The translations under genes and the position numbers were made by a program. Of a DNA stretch of 64,000 bases, positions 31,695-41,952 are shown piece by piece. The notes below the pieces were generated by a model that saw only the letters and a program-made list of their open reading frames with translations, had not been told where the DNA came from and did no database searches. Every line of letters starts with the position of its first letter. Positions within the stretch are counted from its first letter, which is position 1. Source of the stretch: Tipula vernalis (Eukaryota; Arthropoda; Insecta; Diptera; Tipulidae); the NCBI GenBank assembly GCA_958295665.1, contig OY282560.1:29501992-29565991 (forward strand). Reading direction: 5' to 3'.

Positions 31695-32600
31695 ATTTCC
31701 AGGTCGAGTTGGTTCATGGCAAGTTTAAATATCAAGGGTCATGAAGTTCAAAATGAGATTGATATGGGAAGTGCAATCTAAGCGGCTCCATCCGTTCATA
31801 ATGGTGTGAAGGGCTTTTAAAAGGATTCAATTTTTTTGTTAAAAGTTAGGAATGTATAACGGGGCAAAAATTTAATGAAACCTAAATAGTAAAGCTCAAC
31901 CAGTGTTTTGTACGAAAAAATTAAATAGCATTAGAGCAAGGTGTATTAATGTGGGGCTATAGTGTTATAGTACTATAGTACTAGGCAAACCCCTTTGAAC
32001 GAAATTCATTCATCACACCAGGGTATTGTTAAATTGAAGACGTTAGCCAGATCATTTTTCTGGTGGACAAAAATTGATAGGGACATTGAGGAAATGGTAA
32101 AAAATTGTGACTCTAAGTGAATCCAAGTGTATGTTTGAGCGTATTCATTTAGACTTCTGTGTTCCAATACGAAACAAATATTAGCTCATATCACTTCAGC
32201 ACCTCATGCGTCTTTAAGTCTTCGTTTTATAAAATGTTGTCAATCACGTTTGGGATCATGTTTTTAGTACAAATTCTGTACGTACTTTTAGTACAAACTC
32301 TGTACGTTTTTTATTTCACTATGCTTATAGCGTACAATACTGTTAAATACAGTTCCCCGACACCCATTTCAACGTCCAAATAGTGCAAACAATCATGAAC
32401 CTATATGCTTCTCTAAACTTTGATGAAGCTTTTTACTGTTTTTCTCAGAGTTGAGCATTCCATATGAGCAGCATATTGTTCAGAAATTTATTCCAGGAGG
32501 CATAGTCGACATTACTGAAATTGAAATGAAAATTTTTAAAATGTGGAAAAGAGGGACAAGTTACAATAAATGAACAACAGTGAATGAGGCGACTGTTGCT
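31695..32600 (+). pseudogene. Internally deleted Ty3/gypsy fragment: protease to integrase
   Basis: 31710-31781 reads KGHEVQNEIDMGSAI, the gypsy protease core with DTG changed to DMG. After roughly 200 bases of scrap, 31990-32120 is integrase zinc-domain text: NEIHSSHQGIVKLKTLARSF, then FWWTKIDRDIEEMVKNC. The catalytic core start is near 32140 (FERIHLDFCVPIRNKY). RT and RNase H are absent, so a large internal deletion has occurred. Frames are broken throughout. Plus strand, opposite to the 29515-31060 element. Confidence 0.65.
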
Positions 32601-34665
32601 TGTACAGTTCAGCTGGGTGGATGAAATGATGGTCTAGAAATCACACAAACCATGCGGTTACTCTTTCATCCGTCCAAGAAATTGAAAAAAACCCACCATA
32701 CACGTCAAATCCCAATACATTCGGAAAATTGAAGCACCTCACAAATAAAAGATGATAATAACCGTGTTGTAATATGTTGCTGGCCAACTTAAGACGAACG
32801 GCGATTACATCCAAACTAAGATGGCGAGCGATCAATTAACTATGAATAATATTTTTCACCGTAATCCGTGTCAAAGTCGTACATTGCATGAATCTACTGC
32901 AGTAGACGGAAATAGCACCGTTATCACATTTAGAATATGTGAGAGATACGGAATCTAAAGAGTTAAAATGATCGACTGATACACCAATTTGAAATGATAT
33001 GAATATAATGGAAGTATCAGAAACCCAATCAACACAGGAAATCTGTTGTTGTTTGATTCGAAAAAAATTGACACCATCCGTAACACCCTTTTTTGTGGTG
33101 CGAATTCATTTCGACCTTCGATTAAGAGCTTTATTACAGCATTTTTAGATTACTACAGCATAACTCCAAAAATATAAAATTCTCTTCTAACAACAACAAA
33201 CCCGTTGTTTAGCCGCACAAAAACACAAAAGATAAAAATGTATATGACAAACTTATATGGTCAACTGTACATTATGTTTATGAATAAACATTTCATCCGG
33301 TTTTATAGACAACATATTATAATGAATGCACAATAATAAATACCATCGTCCATAAAAAAAAAAAAAAAATCGCAAACAATATAAGAAAACAACAGAAAGA
33401 TCTAAACTCTTGAATAGATAACACGTGTGTTTCAAGAATTTAACGAATCTCTCTTTAAAAAAAACTACATAATTTTTAAATCTCAGTTGGCAGAATTTTT
33501 TTTTTCTTATCACAGTGAAGTGGGTGTGCTCTGTGTCCCAACTGTATAAAACAACTTTGATTATTGTGTAAAAAAAAAAAACAAACAAACATAAACAAAT
33601 GAGAATAGTTGCTAATAAATTTATTTGTCATGTTAATTCATGCATCAATTTTTAGTTATTCCAAATTCAGTCAAGTGTTGTACTCCAATGGGATAAGGCA
33701 TTGGTAATATAATTTATGTAGCTATAGAAATTATTAAATATTGTGTTATTTTAATAAAATATTGTGATTGTTTCGTATGTAATATGTATATATTTTATGT
33801 ACCTACTCGTTTTTATTCATACATAAATAATTTTTGCACGCCAAACTTAATCTTTTTAACCCGTACTCGTACATAAATGTAGAATCAAAGTAAATTCTAG
33901 TAAGATGCAATAAGGTTTGATAAGAAATCTTATTTTTATTAATTATTTATTTGAAAAAATATTGTTTTCATTTATGAAAATAATTGATAGACAAAAATTT
34001 CATGAGTGTCTTAGAATAAGGTCAATGATCATAATATTTTACTCGTCTTACATAAATTTGACTTTCTGATATGTTTACTCGTATTTTGTGTTTTGTCTTT
34101 TTTTTATGTGTTGATTAAATAATGAAGTGATTGAATTAAATTAAGAATAAGTTCAAGCGCGGCAATAGATTTTGTACTAAATTGCAGCCGGTCTAATATT
34201 GTTGCCGGTTAAATAATGTTGATCAACTTTGGCGGTTGTGTTATAATCGCTTATTCAATGAACGTATGTTGGCGACTTGCATCAACTTTAGGCGGCGTTG
34301 GGCCCCATATTCTTCAATTCAAACAAAAAAGTATAAAGTGATTTAAATTTTCTATTGCAATGACATATTTTACTAGAAATTTACTGACGAATTTTTTTTT
34401 TGATTGAATTTAAAGAATACGGGCGTCGGTTTCTATAGCCCTATTTTTATTAAATTCTTTTAACCATGCTTTGAAAATATATATTTTATTTCCCTGAAAA
34501 CTGGATCAGTTTTCGTAGAAATATTATTTTCAACTTGTGTTAAAAGAGTGTAATGAAAAAAGGGCTTATGTCTACAAAGAAGGGGAGAATTGACAAAATC
34601 AACTGTTTGACAATTTTCGTCCTCTTTGTTGTATGGTTAAATTGAATTCATGTTTTTGTTCACCA
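32601..34665. other. Unassigned AT-rich region, about 2 kb
   Basis: No protein, RNA or paired terminal repeats recognised. Around 33250-33600 an A/T-run-rich minus-strand frame of 111 residues exists but its composition (Phe/Tyr/Cys from T-runs) does not look like a protein. Confidence 0.4.
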
Positions 34666-34971
34666 GTGGCACTATTCTTGTTTTCTCAGCGAATTGGAAA
34701 CTGGGACTTTTTTTATTGTGTTTTTTAGTGTATTTTGGTACTATTTTTTTTCAAAGCATACTGTGGCGATTGGTATTTTGCTCAAATTTTAGGAAAAATA
34801 GTTCCATGTCATACCAATTTTGTTGTTTATTTGTCTCTAAAAATGTGGAGGGGATTAATTTTTCCTAAAACTTGAAAAATACCAATCGCCATAACATGCT
34901 TTGGAAAAAATAATACTAAAAAGTCACAATAAATCAATTCTTAATTCGCCGGGAAAACCAGAATAGGGCCA
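34666..34971. repeat. Hairpin MITE-like element with about 110-bp inverted arms
   Basis: TGGCACTATTCTTGTTTTCT at 34666 is mirrored by the reverse complement at about 34950-34971 (TGGCCCTATTCTGGTTTTCC). The arms continue through AAAGCATACTGTGGCGATTG against AAAGCATGTTATGGCGATTG and through GGAAAAATAGT/GGAAAAATTAAT. The loop is about 60 bases. No coding capacity. Arms are perhaps 80 per cent alike. Target duplication not resolved. Confidence 0.6.
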
Positions 34972-35620
34972 CAGTTGCATAGATTTGCTTATCAACATTG
35001 GCTTACATTTACAATACTTTCATAGTGTTAAACTTAAATGTTAAATGGAAAACAAAATAAAAATTTCAGAAAAGTAAAACAGTAAAGTATATTGTTAATC
35101 CCACTTAATTACAGGACTTTGAGAAAATTAATTTCTGATCACTTCACAGATTAAATAGTTTATCGAATTTAAAACTGTTTTAATTTTTTTGAAGTTTCAA
35201 TTTCGATAATTAGAATTGCAAAGTTTAAATATTGTTTGAAAACGAATTTTGCGATTACACCTTGAAAACTTAATAACTTACCAAGTTGTTGAGGAGTGTT
35301 TTTTTTATTCTAAGAATTTTTGTTGAGGACCAGTGATAAAGTGATTTAAAGCGAAATCATGGTGGTATTCAAAAATTCAATTATAGATCTTAATTCACAT
35401 ATTAAGCTTCAATCTAAACACCCGTTTCCACTATATAAAAATAAAAGTTGTATAACAATGATATAAAACATGTTACAAAATTAATAAAATGTATGTAACG
35501 CTACGTAAAGTAAAAGCTTCGTAAATTAAGCCCGTATCTCTTCGTTTTTCAAAAAAACAAAATTTTTTTCTAATTCTTATAGGACACAGAATAAAATCAA
35601 CGTGTAACAACAGTCATGTA
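34972..35620. other. Intergenic AT-rich stretch
   Basis: Nothing recognisable between two hairpin elements. Confidence 0.35.
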
Positions 35621-35770
35621 GTCGCATCGTTTGTCGCACCACGTAATAGCCAACCTTTAACATTCCTTCTATAAACCGTAGACGGCTGCTATAAGGTTTA
35701 TAGAACCGTATAAGGTTTATAGAAGGATTATTAAAACACGGCTCTTATTTGGCGTGATAAACGATACGAC
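35621..35770. repeat. 150-bp MITE-like element with TA flanks
   Basis: Left end GTCGCATCGTTTGTCGCACC and the reverse complement of the right end, GTCGTATCGTTTATCACGCC, match at most positions. The arms continue to CCTTCTATAAACC on each side of a short centre where GGTTTATAGAA(C/G) is repeated. Flanking TA on each side (35619-35620 and 35771-35772) suits a Tc1/mariner-type target. No coding capacity. Confidence 0.55.
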
Positions 35771-36714
35771 TAAGAGAACAGGGCCCTAGATTTTATTGTG
35801 TCATGGCTCCTTCTCTATTATTCAAAATTTTGTACCAGAATAAAACCGTGGCGTTTCGTATTTCTTCGATATCGTAAAAGTTCGAAATTGAAAAATTTCA
35901 TATTAGGCCACCTCCCCCATATCTAAAAAAAATTAAACCTAAATAAGAGAATATGAATAATTTCGGTTGTAATTTCTGCCTATTCGACTCTTAGGCCCGC
36001 CCGTATTTTTAAATAAGGATAAATCGGCGGATTAATCCACAGTTTTCGAAAATCCACTGATTTATCCAATGTTACTTTTTGTAGTTTTAAACTTGGATAA
36101 ATCCGTGAATTTTTTGCGTCGTAATTTTAAACGAAGCTAAAATCGGCGATATTCGATATCGATTTTCGAATTAATATCTGCTTGCTGGGACATTTGTCAA
36201 TTTTTTTGTTCGTTTTTCCTCTCAATATATTTTGTTTTCTATTTGTTGTCAATATAATGGGAAGGCAGTGGGAAACCTAAGAGGCAGTACGTACAGCATA
36301 TAACTCGCGGCGTGTTGGTGCAGAAAAAAATAAACAACTAAAAATTACCTACAAAAATTTGAAGTGAAAGGTACGCAAAGTTGTGTCAACCGCACGTTTG
36401 GAGAGCGGATTAGAAAATATATCAAAATTTCTTCTTGTAATTATGTAGGCTGATCTTTTTCAATTTATTGTGGTAAATTCCGTCAAATTTCATCTCTAAC
36501 ATCAAAATTGGCTTGAGCTTCGGAACTATTTGGAATTTGATTTTCGACATCTGGCGAAATCATTAAATTTAGGTCTTCATCATTTAACGAGAACTGCAAT
36601 AATTGTTAAAGTGTTTTGTAGGTACAATTGTGACTCAAAGGAAAAAATTGTTTAATTAAATACAAATTATGAAGAAATTAAAAGCAATTTTTAACTTATT
36701 GCTAGAATTGGAAA

Positions 36715-37492
36715 CCTTCTCTTCCACTACCCGAAAGTCCTTTCTTTTACAGACCTAGTTGACGGTGGGGCATGATTATACATTTCCTGACTCGTATTTC
36801 CAGGGTTTATGTAAGGCGTTATTGAGTAAGGTTTGCATCCATAACCAGAAACACCAATCAACATCATACTGCTTAATTCGTGTTGCTCAAATCGAGCTTT
36901 AATTTGTAAAAAATTAAATATTGTCTGGTCATGTGAAGATCCAAACCACCTAAACTAGGAAACAGAAATTGTCTTAATATATAAATGAAATGAATAAATT
37001 GAAATTTGATTACATACCTTGCAACAATATCGAGAAATTTACCATCAGCATCACATATTGCTTGTGTGTTCCGTATCGTCTCCACCAGGAAATTTTATTA
37101 GTATATGAGTACCATCAATGCACCCAATATAGCGAGGTTTTAATAATTTCCTCACCCAAAAGATCTTGAAACTCTATGGATTATTTTCCCAGCTGCACTC
37201 TGGCTTACACCTAGTAAATCACCAATCAAAATTTGAAATGATCGTCTAGCGAAATGCCTCAAACATAACAAAATTGGTCGAATTATGGTGAGAGAATATC
37301 CACAAAAGTCCAACGGTTCCAGATCTTCTTGGAGAATGTTGGCCAAATAATTGACCCCTTCTTTAGAAAACCGGAATCGGCGCATAAACTCTTCACTGTT
37401 GTGAAACTCCATGTCTATCCTATCGTGAAATACTTTATGACGTTATATTATCTCGAAATCTGATTCACCAGACTCTGATGGCGAAGACGTAG
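36715..37492 (-). pseudogene. Harbinger transposase (HARBI1-like), decayed, with one intron
   Basis: Read on the minus strand. The start MEIFESTSSPSESGESDFEI is followed by a stop, then KVFHDRIDMEFHNSEEFMRR. RFSKEGVNYLANILQEDLEP, LRHFARRSFQILIGDLLGVS and SAAGKIIHRVSRSFG form the conserved N-terminal region (helix-turn-helix). After a frameshift at about 37145 comes RYIGCIDGTHILIKFPG (first catalytic Asp), then ICDADGKFLDIVAR. An intron of about 70 bases (GTATGT at about 37018 to TTTAG near 36951) is followed by WFGSSHDQTIFN. The block LIGVSGYGCKPYSITPY has Val where the second catalytic Asp (GDSGY) is expected. Family assignment is secure; this copy is inactive. Confidence 0.85.
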
Positions 37493-37536
37493 ATTCAAAG
37501 ATTTCCATTTTTATTTTAAATTATCAAATATTAATT

Positions 37537-37597
<61 letters not shown>

Positions 37598-37773
37598 ATA
37601 CATACATACATACATATATACATACGAAATGTACATAATGAATTACAAGTTTCAATTATTTAAATTAATATTTGATAATAAATTAAAGGAAAATAGTGAA
37701 TCTTCGTCTTCGCCATCAGAGTCTGGTGAATCAGATTACGAGATAATATATCATCCTAAAGTGTTTCACGATA
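37421..37773. repeat. Internal inverted duplication around (TA)n in Harbinger
   Basis: Left arm 37421-37538 and right arm 37661-37773 are inverted copies. Landmarks: TTATCAAATATTAATTTA (37521-37538) against TAAATTAATATTTGATAA (37661-37678), GACTCTGATGGCGAAGAC against GTCTTCGCCATCAGAGTC, and TATCGTGAAATACTTTATGA against AAAGTGTTTCACGATA. The arms code for the transposase N-terminus. The right arm keeps this frame open (SESGESDYEIIYHPKVFHDN), while the left, in the gene's own position, has a stop. The 122-base loop is a TA/CATA microsatellite. Confidence 0.8.
37539..37625. repeat. (TA)n and CATA/TATG microsatellite
   Basis: About 50 bases of pure TA (37539-37588), then mixed TGTA, CATA and TATA units. 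It forms the loop of the Harbinger inverted duplication. Confidence 0.9.
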
Positions 37774-38029
37774 ACTGTAATTCACTATGTATATTTCGTT
37801 TATATGTATGTATGTATATATGTAAATAAAATAAATAAATGACGTTTTCTATTTCCGAATTTTCGAAAATATCATTATCCACTGTTTTAGCCATCGCTAT
37901 CGAGGTATAAATCCGTGGATACATTTTTAATCCAGATTTCAATCAGTGGATTTATCTTCATTTAAAAATATGAAACAGGGTATAAATTCGCCGATTTATC
38001 TCTATCCTCGTTTAAAAATATGGGCCTTA

Positions 38030-38354
38030 AGGCGGTATTCATTAAATATAGAAGGCGCTGATTTGTATTATATTGTTCATTAGATGTCAGTTACTTGGTT
38101 GGAGGAAATCGCATCTAGTGGAAAACAAGTAGAAGCCGCTTGTTTTGAGATCTCAACGTAACTAGCGCAATTTACATAGATTCTTTAAAGAACCAGTTGT
38201 ACCTTCTCTGCTGACCTATAGGCAACAGTTTTTGGTTTATGAGTTAGAATAACTTGTATTAAGAAAAATGTGTAAAGCTTTGTAAAATGTCACATCGACA
38301 ATGGACTAAAATGGCAATATTCTTGTGTTTCAGTTGCTAGTATAATTTTCGATT
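38030..38354. other. Intergenic stretch between Harbinger and LINE tail
   Basis: No coding or repeat structure recognised. Confidence 0.35.
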
Positions 38355-38403
38355 GCCATTATTATTATTATTATTATTGAGGGGCCATGTGAGCGATAAG
38401 CCA
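38355..38403 (-). mobile_element. I-type LINE 3' end and (AAT)n tail, left part
   Basis: The plus strand shows (ATT)n at 38358-38379, then GAGCGATAAGCCA. On the minus strand this is TGGCTTATCGCTC followed about 12 bases later by CAATAATAATAAT, the same 3' end as at 1300-1336. The LINE is cut at 38403 by the MULE and continues at 40496 (CGATACGCCACCTCGG). Bases 38395-38403 (GATAAGCCA) are the MULE target duplicate. Confidence 0.7.
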
Positions 38404-38580
38404 GGAGCGCCTTGAAATCTTGCATTACAAAATATAGCAAGTACAAAATTTTGCAATTTAAAAATCTTGCAAGCAGGTAGTACAAAATCTTGCAAATATA
38501 AAATCTTGCATTACAAAATCTTGCAAATAAAGAAATCTTTGATTACAAAATCATGCAAATACAAAATTTTGCAATTAATA
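38404..38580 (+). repeat. MULE left subterminal repeats
   Basis: About ten degenerate units of AAAATCTTGCAAATAC or AAAATCTTGCATTAC. Matching inverted units lie at 40420-40482. Such arrays are likely transposase-binding sites, an inference from family behaviour. Confidence 0.7.
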
Positions 38581-38879
38581 CAAATACATACGAGTATATA
38601 GCAAAATAACATTACAGATCATGCAGATTTAATGGAGGATGAGTACTACAGTTTAAAATTTAAATAAAATATTTCTGTTTATAAATTAATTTAGTTCAAA
38701 TTTATTGTCAAAAACATGAAAAACATAAATATGATAATTGTAATTCATTAATAATTTATTAAATAAGAATGATATTGTGAGCAATTCTCTTCAAAAAATC
38801 AGTTTTACTTATTTTTCCCCTCTTTTTAAGTATTCGTTTTATTTTTTTATTTTTCGTTATCGTATTTCTTTTTATAGGC
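38581..38879. other. MULE non-coding 3' side
   Basis: AT-rich sequence between the subterminal repeats and the transposase C-terminus. Nothing recognised. Confidence 0.4.
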
Positions 38880-40128
38880 AGTCAATCAGTCATTCTCCAC
38901 ATTTAATTTTTTCTATATTAGCCTTTGCTACGATTAACTCCTTCGCCATATTTTCGATTATTGTGTACACTCCAGCATGACGTCGGCCAACGACAATTTT
39001 AAGGCGTCGGTGCCACGCTTCCACACTGTTTTACGTTCGTGGAAAGTTTTCTGCACCTATGTCTGCGTCTGCTGTCGACCAAAATTGAGGACTACATCTA
39101 GGTTTCCGATTGTTTTACCCAATGTAGATTTTTTGAAACCAACGTCCAACTGCCCTGGCTCCAATATCATCAAATTTCACATCTAGATACTGGTAATAAG
39201 CAGGTATTTCATTTGCTGGTACGAAAGCCAAGCTTTTTATCATTCGTATTTGTATCGAAAAATCTTCCGAACTCGAATACTTATGAACTAACTTTTCTTT
39301 TTCGAACAGTTCATCGCCATAATATTTGCCCAAAATGAAAAAGGTATCCTTTAAATATGGCTTCCCGAAAGAAAGTTGATGCTGAAGAAACGATTGTCTT
39401 CTTAAAATCGCAAATTATACGTGTTGGTCTTAAATGTATTCCTAGTTCCAACGAAGTTTTTTTGAGGTTGAAAAATGACTGATCATATACCATCATTGAT
39501 TTTTTGCTCATTAAACAAGACACCAATGGAACTATTTGTCCTTCAATGCACCCATGAATCGAAAAAAATTGTCGCATTATGGATGGAACTATGTCGAAGG
39601 TTCCATCCATAATCCAGCAACTGGATTCAGCAAGTAATGATAAAGACGAAATGGTTCCCATCCGTATTATTTTTTCTCCTTTGAACTCTTCATCACTTAA
39701 AATGAACAGTCCTCCTTCAACATATTTTAAATGTTAGGGTATATTAATCGATTTTAAATTTTTATTCGTTGGGCCCTTTTTGAAGGTAAATATACACGGG
39801 AATTAATTGGTGTAATAGTAATATCTTCTCTCATTATGAAGGATGGTACTGCTGCACAACGTTTAGCTTGAAGTTTGACAATATTGTTAGTGTCACATAC
39901 AGTTTTTTCAAAAGCCAAAGGCTCATGTGAATGATTTGTTCATGTTTTTATAATTTTATGATTGCCGTTGTCTTGCTGAGTAACTAACCGTCCTTTGCAG
40001 GAGAAACCTTTCTGCTTGCAGCAAATCCAATTGAAAGTAGTTTTGGTTTTTCGGGCTAAATGATATGAGTACCCATCTACGAACAGTTTGTCATTTCCTT
40101 TGTTAGAGGTTACAATTGAAATGTTCAT
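38880..40128 (-). pseudogene. MULE transposase with N-terminal FLYWCH zinc finger
   Basis: The minus-strand gene begins at 40128 (MNISIVTSNKGNDKLFVDGY). A FLYWCH finger follows: GYSYHLARKTKTTFNWICCK, then GFSCKGRLVTQQ and, in other frames, HSHEP. The catalytic part at 39661-39311 has CWIMDGTFDIVPSIMRQFFS (first Asp), then FSIHGCIEGQIVPLVSCLMS and RIICDFKKTIV, where the second Asp is kept but the next Glu is Lys. 39333-39115 adds LAFVPANEIPAYYQYLDVKF. A last part near 38900-39060 reads NSVEAWHRRL and then RHAGVYTIIENMAKELIVAK. At least three frame breaks. FLYWCH plus MULE is a known insect architecture. Confidence 0.8.
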
Positions 40129-40340
40129 ATTGATTCTACAAACGAATCAAGTTTTTTAAATCTAAAATTTTATTTTTAAATTTCGAGTTATTTACCAAAC
40201 CTTACGGAATTTTTTAAACATTTGAAAAACATATGAGTTGAAATGAATATGAAAGGAAAATAACACTTTGATTTAATTATTATTATTGTGTGCAAATGCA
40301 AGTATCAAAACACAGTGGAATTTAATCACATTGGTTTTTT
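40129..40340. other. MULE 5' non-coding region
   Basis: AT-rich; nothing recognised before the palindrome. Confidence 0.35.
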
Positions 40341-40420
40341 ATCTCGCATAACAATTTTCCGTACATTTAGAGTATCGCGCGCGCGATTCTCTAAATGTAC
40401 GGGAAATTGTTATGCGAGAT
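40341..40420. repeat. 80-bp palindrome with GCGCGCGC centre
   Basis: The 40-base arms ATCTCGCATAACAATTTTCC onward (40341-40380) and the reverse complement of 40381-40420 agree at 38 of 40 positions, with no spacer. It lies inside the MULE next to its right subterminal repeats, which continue the GCGAGATTTTG unit. The two differences are T/C at arm position 18 and T/A at position 33. Confidence 0.9.
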
Positions 40421-40495
40421 TTTGTAATGCAAGATTTTGAGATGCAAGATTTTGTGATGCAAAATTTTGAAATGCAAGAATTTGTCGCACACCCC

Positions 40496-40770
40496 GATAC
40501 GCCACCTCGGACTGCGACCTAAAACATCTATTGTGCTGGACCCTGCTTAATTATCCGTCCAGTCAATATTCAGGCTCTTAACGAATCTGATAATACTACC
40601 GGCCGGTACAAGATACATACTATCTGGGCTCATTGTTCTCCCTCCTAGATGTTGCAGTCTTTGCTGGAAAATGGCTGGGCATTGGCACAGAACATGTTCC
40701 GCTGATTCTGCTTCCAGATCGCAGAAGCGGCATCCATCTGTCGTACATTCGTAAACTTACCCACCTGAAT
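40496..40770 (-). pseudogene. I-type LINE ORF2 C-terminus (Cys-His motif), right part
   Basis: The minus strand reads VYECTTDGCRFCDLEAESAE, HVLCQCPAIFQQRLQHLGG, then SPDSMYLVPAGSIIRFVKSL and NIDWTDN with a stop. CRFC and H-LCQC form the C-terminal CCHC-like motif of RNase H-bearing LINEs. The frame is open over about 90 residues. After the stop, the 3' untranslated region runs into 40496, is broken by the MULE, and finishes at 38356 with an AAT tail. Upstream sequence beyond 40770 is not LINE. Confidence 0.8.
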
Positions 40771-41952
40771 TAAATAAAAGCAGCCTTCTTAATGAAAAAA
40801 GAAATTTAAAAAAAAAAAAACAAATCTTTCCCTGAGTGATATAACCCCTTAATGCATTATGTTTGACAATCGAGAAAGTTCAACAATCGAGCATCTAAAC
40901 CGCCTTAATAAAACCAATTGGCAAAGTTAGTGAATCAAAACGTAAAATTTTGTGTTCTTACATGATCTTTTCGTGGGACATTTCTATCGAGGTCCTAAAT
41001 CGAGGGACAATAGGGGCTTGAATTTATCAAAGTTTCGTTTTTTCTCAAATGAGGGAACTATGTTCCAAGTAGTACACACTCAGGTAGAACTGGTTCGGGT
41101 GAAAGGACATTTTACCTAATAAAATAAATTAAACTCTGTCTGTCATATATAATAATTTCATAACTTAACTTTATCAACTAAACTCTACACATTACGAAAC
41201 CACCAGGGATACCAAAAATATCTGTTTCCGGGTTGCATTTTTTCTTTATGCAAAACACATTTTGAAAATATTAACCCTTAACGGTTAAAGGCTTCACTAT
41301 GGACACTTACGCCATAGATGCCGAAAAACTCCGAAATGGGGCAACTAAAACATTTAGTTTTCATTTCATTTATATATCATTGATACAGCGATTCAACATG
41401 TCGCATGAATCCATCCATATGCATTGGCGAATATTTTGCAAAATTTCATAGATTAATTAAATACTTCGAATTATAATCTAAAAACGGGTTAATTTAGCTT
41501 TCCCAATCATTTATCAATCGACTTATTTTTACTTCTGTGGAATAGAATAAAACTGAAAATTAAAAATAAATTGAAAAATGCAAAGTGAAAAGATTGAAAG
41601 TTGATAAGATTTTTCGTGGAATAGGGTCCTGATAGGTTACTCAAATTCAAGTAGAGCTATTTTCAACTTTTTATACAAGTTGAGTAGCGTGAGTTGTGCT
41701 TAATTAGAAAATTTGTAGTTATTTTACGAAGAGGAGAAATTATTAAGAGTTCTTCTATTAGCAAATATTACAATTTCCTTTTTAAAAACTTTAAACAATT
41801 TCAATTTTATTGCAGTATTTAACGCTTACATGCGATGATTCTATTTGAAACATTAGATTATTCCGGAACTAGCCAGGTAGCTAATTATTTTAAGAAGAGG
41901 AGGATTTTTTATTAACTCAAAAGAAAGTAATGTAATACAAAACAATAAATTT
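40771..41952. other. Unassigned region, about 1.2 kb
   Basis: AT-rich, no coding frame or paired repeat found. Around 41580-41700 there is text resembling the interior of the MITE at 43850-44256 (TTACTCAAATTCAAGTAG, CAAGTTGAGTAG), so a degraded copy may sit here. Confidence 0.35.

Larger units (their letters stand above)
35994..38026 (-). mobile_element. PIF/Harbinger DNA transposon with TTA target duplication
   Basis: 2033 bases. Terminal inverted repeats begin GGCCCGCCCGTATTTTTAAA on the left and, reversed, GGCCCATATTTTTAAACGAG on the right. Both continue into GGAT and AAATCGGCGRATT with a few small gaps. Flanking TTA at 35991-35993 and 38027-38029 is the TWA target typical of Harbinger. 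It encodes a decayed transposase on the minus strand and carries an internal inverted duplication around a TA microsatellite. The second Harbinger protein (MYB/SANT type) is not seen. Confidence 0.88.
38404..40495 (-). mobile_element. MULE DNA transposon (FLYWCH type), inserted in a LINE
   Basis: 2092 bases, left end GGAGCGCCTTGAAATCTTGC, right end (reverse complement) GGGGTGTGCGACAAATTCTT. Nine-base flanks GATAAGCCA (38395-38403) and GATACGCCA (40496-40504) differ at one base and agree with MULE-size duplications. The LINE sequence on either side joins into one 3' end. Both ends carry subterminal repeats of an AAAATCTTGCA-type unit: about ten at 38410-38580 and five at 40420-40482 in the opposite sense. 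A transposase pseudogene is on the minus strand. Confidence 0.8.

Noticed and set aside
33253..33588. A 111-residue minus-strand frame
   Set aside because: Composition comes from A/T runs read as Phe, Lys and Tyr; no motif, splice sites or signal peptide with a plausible mature part.
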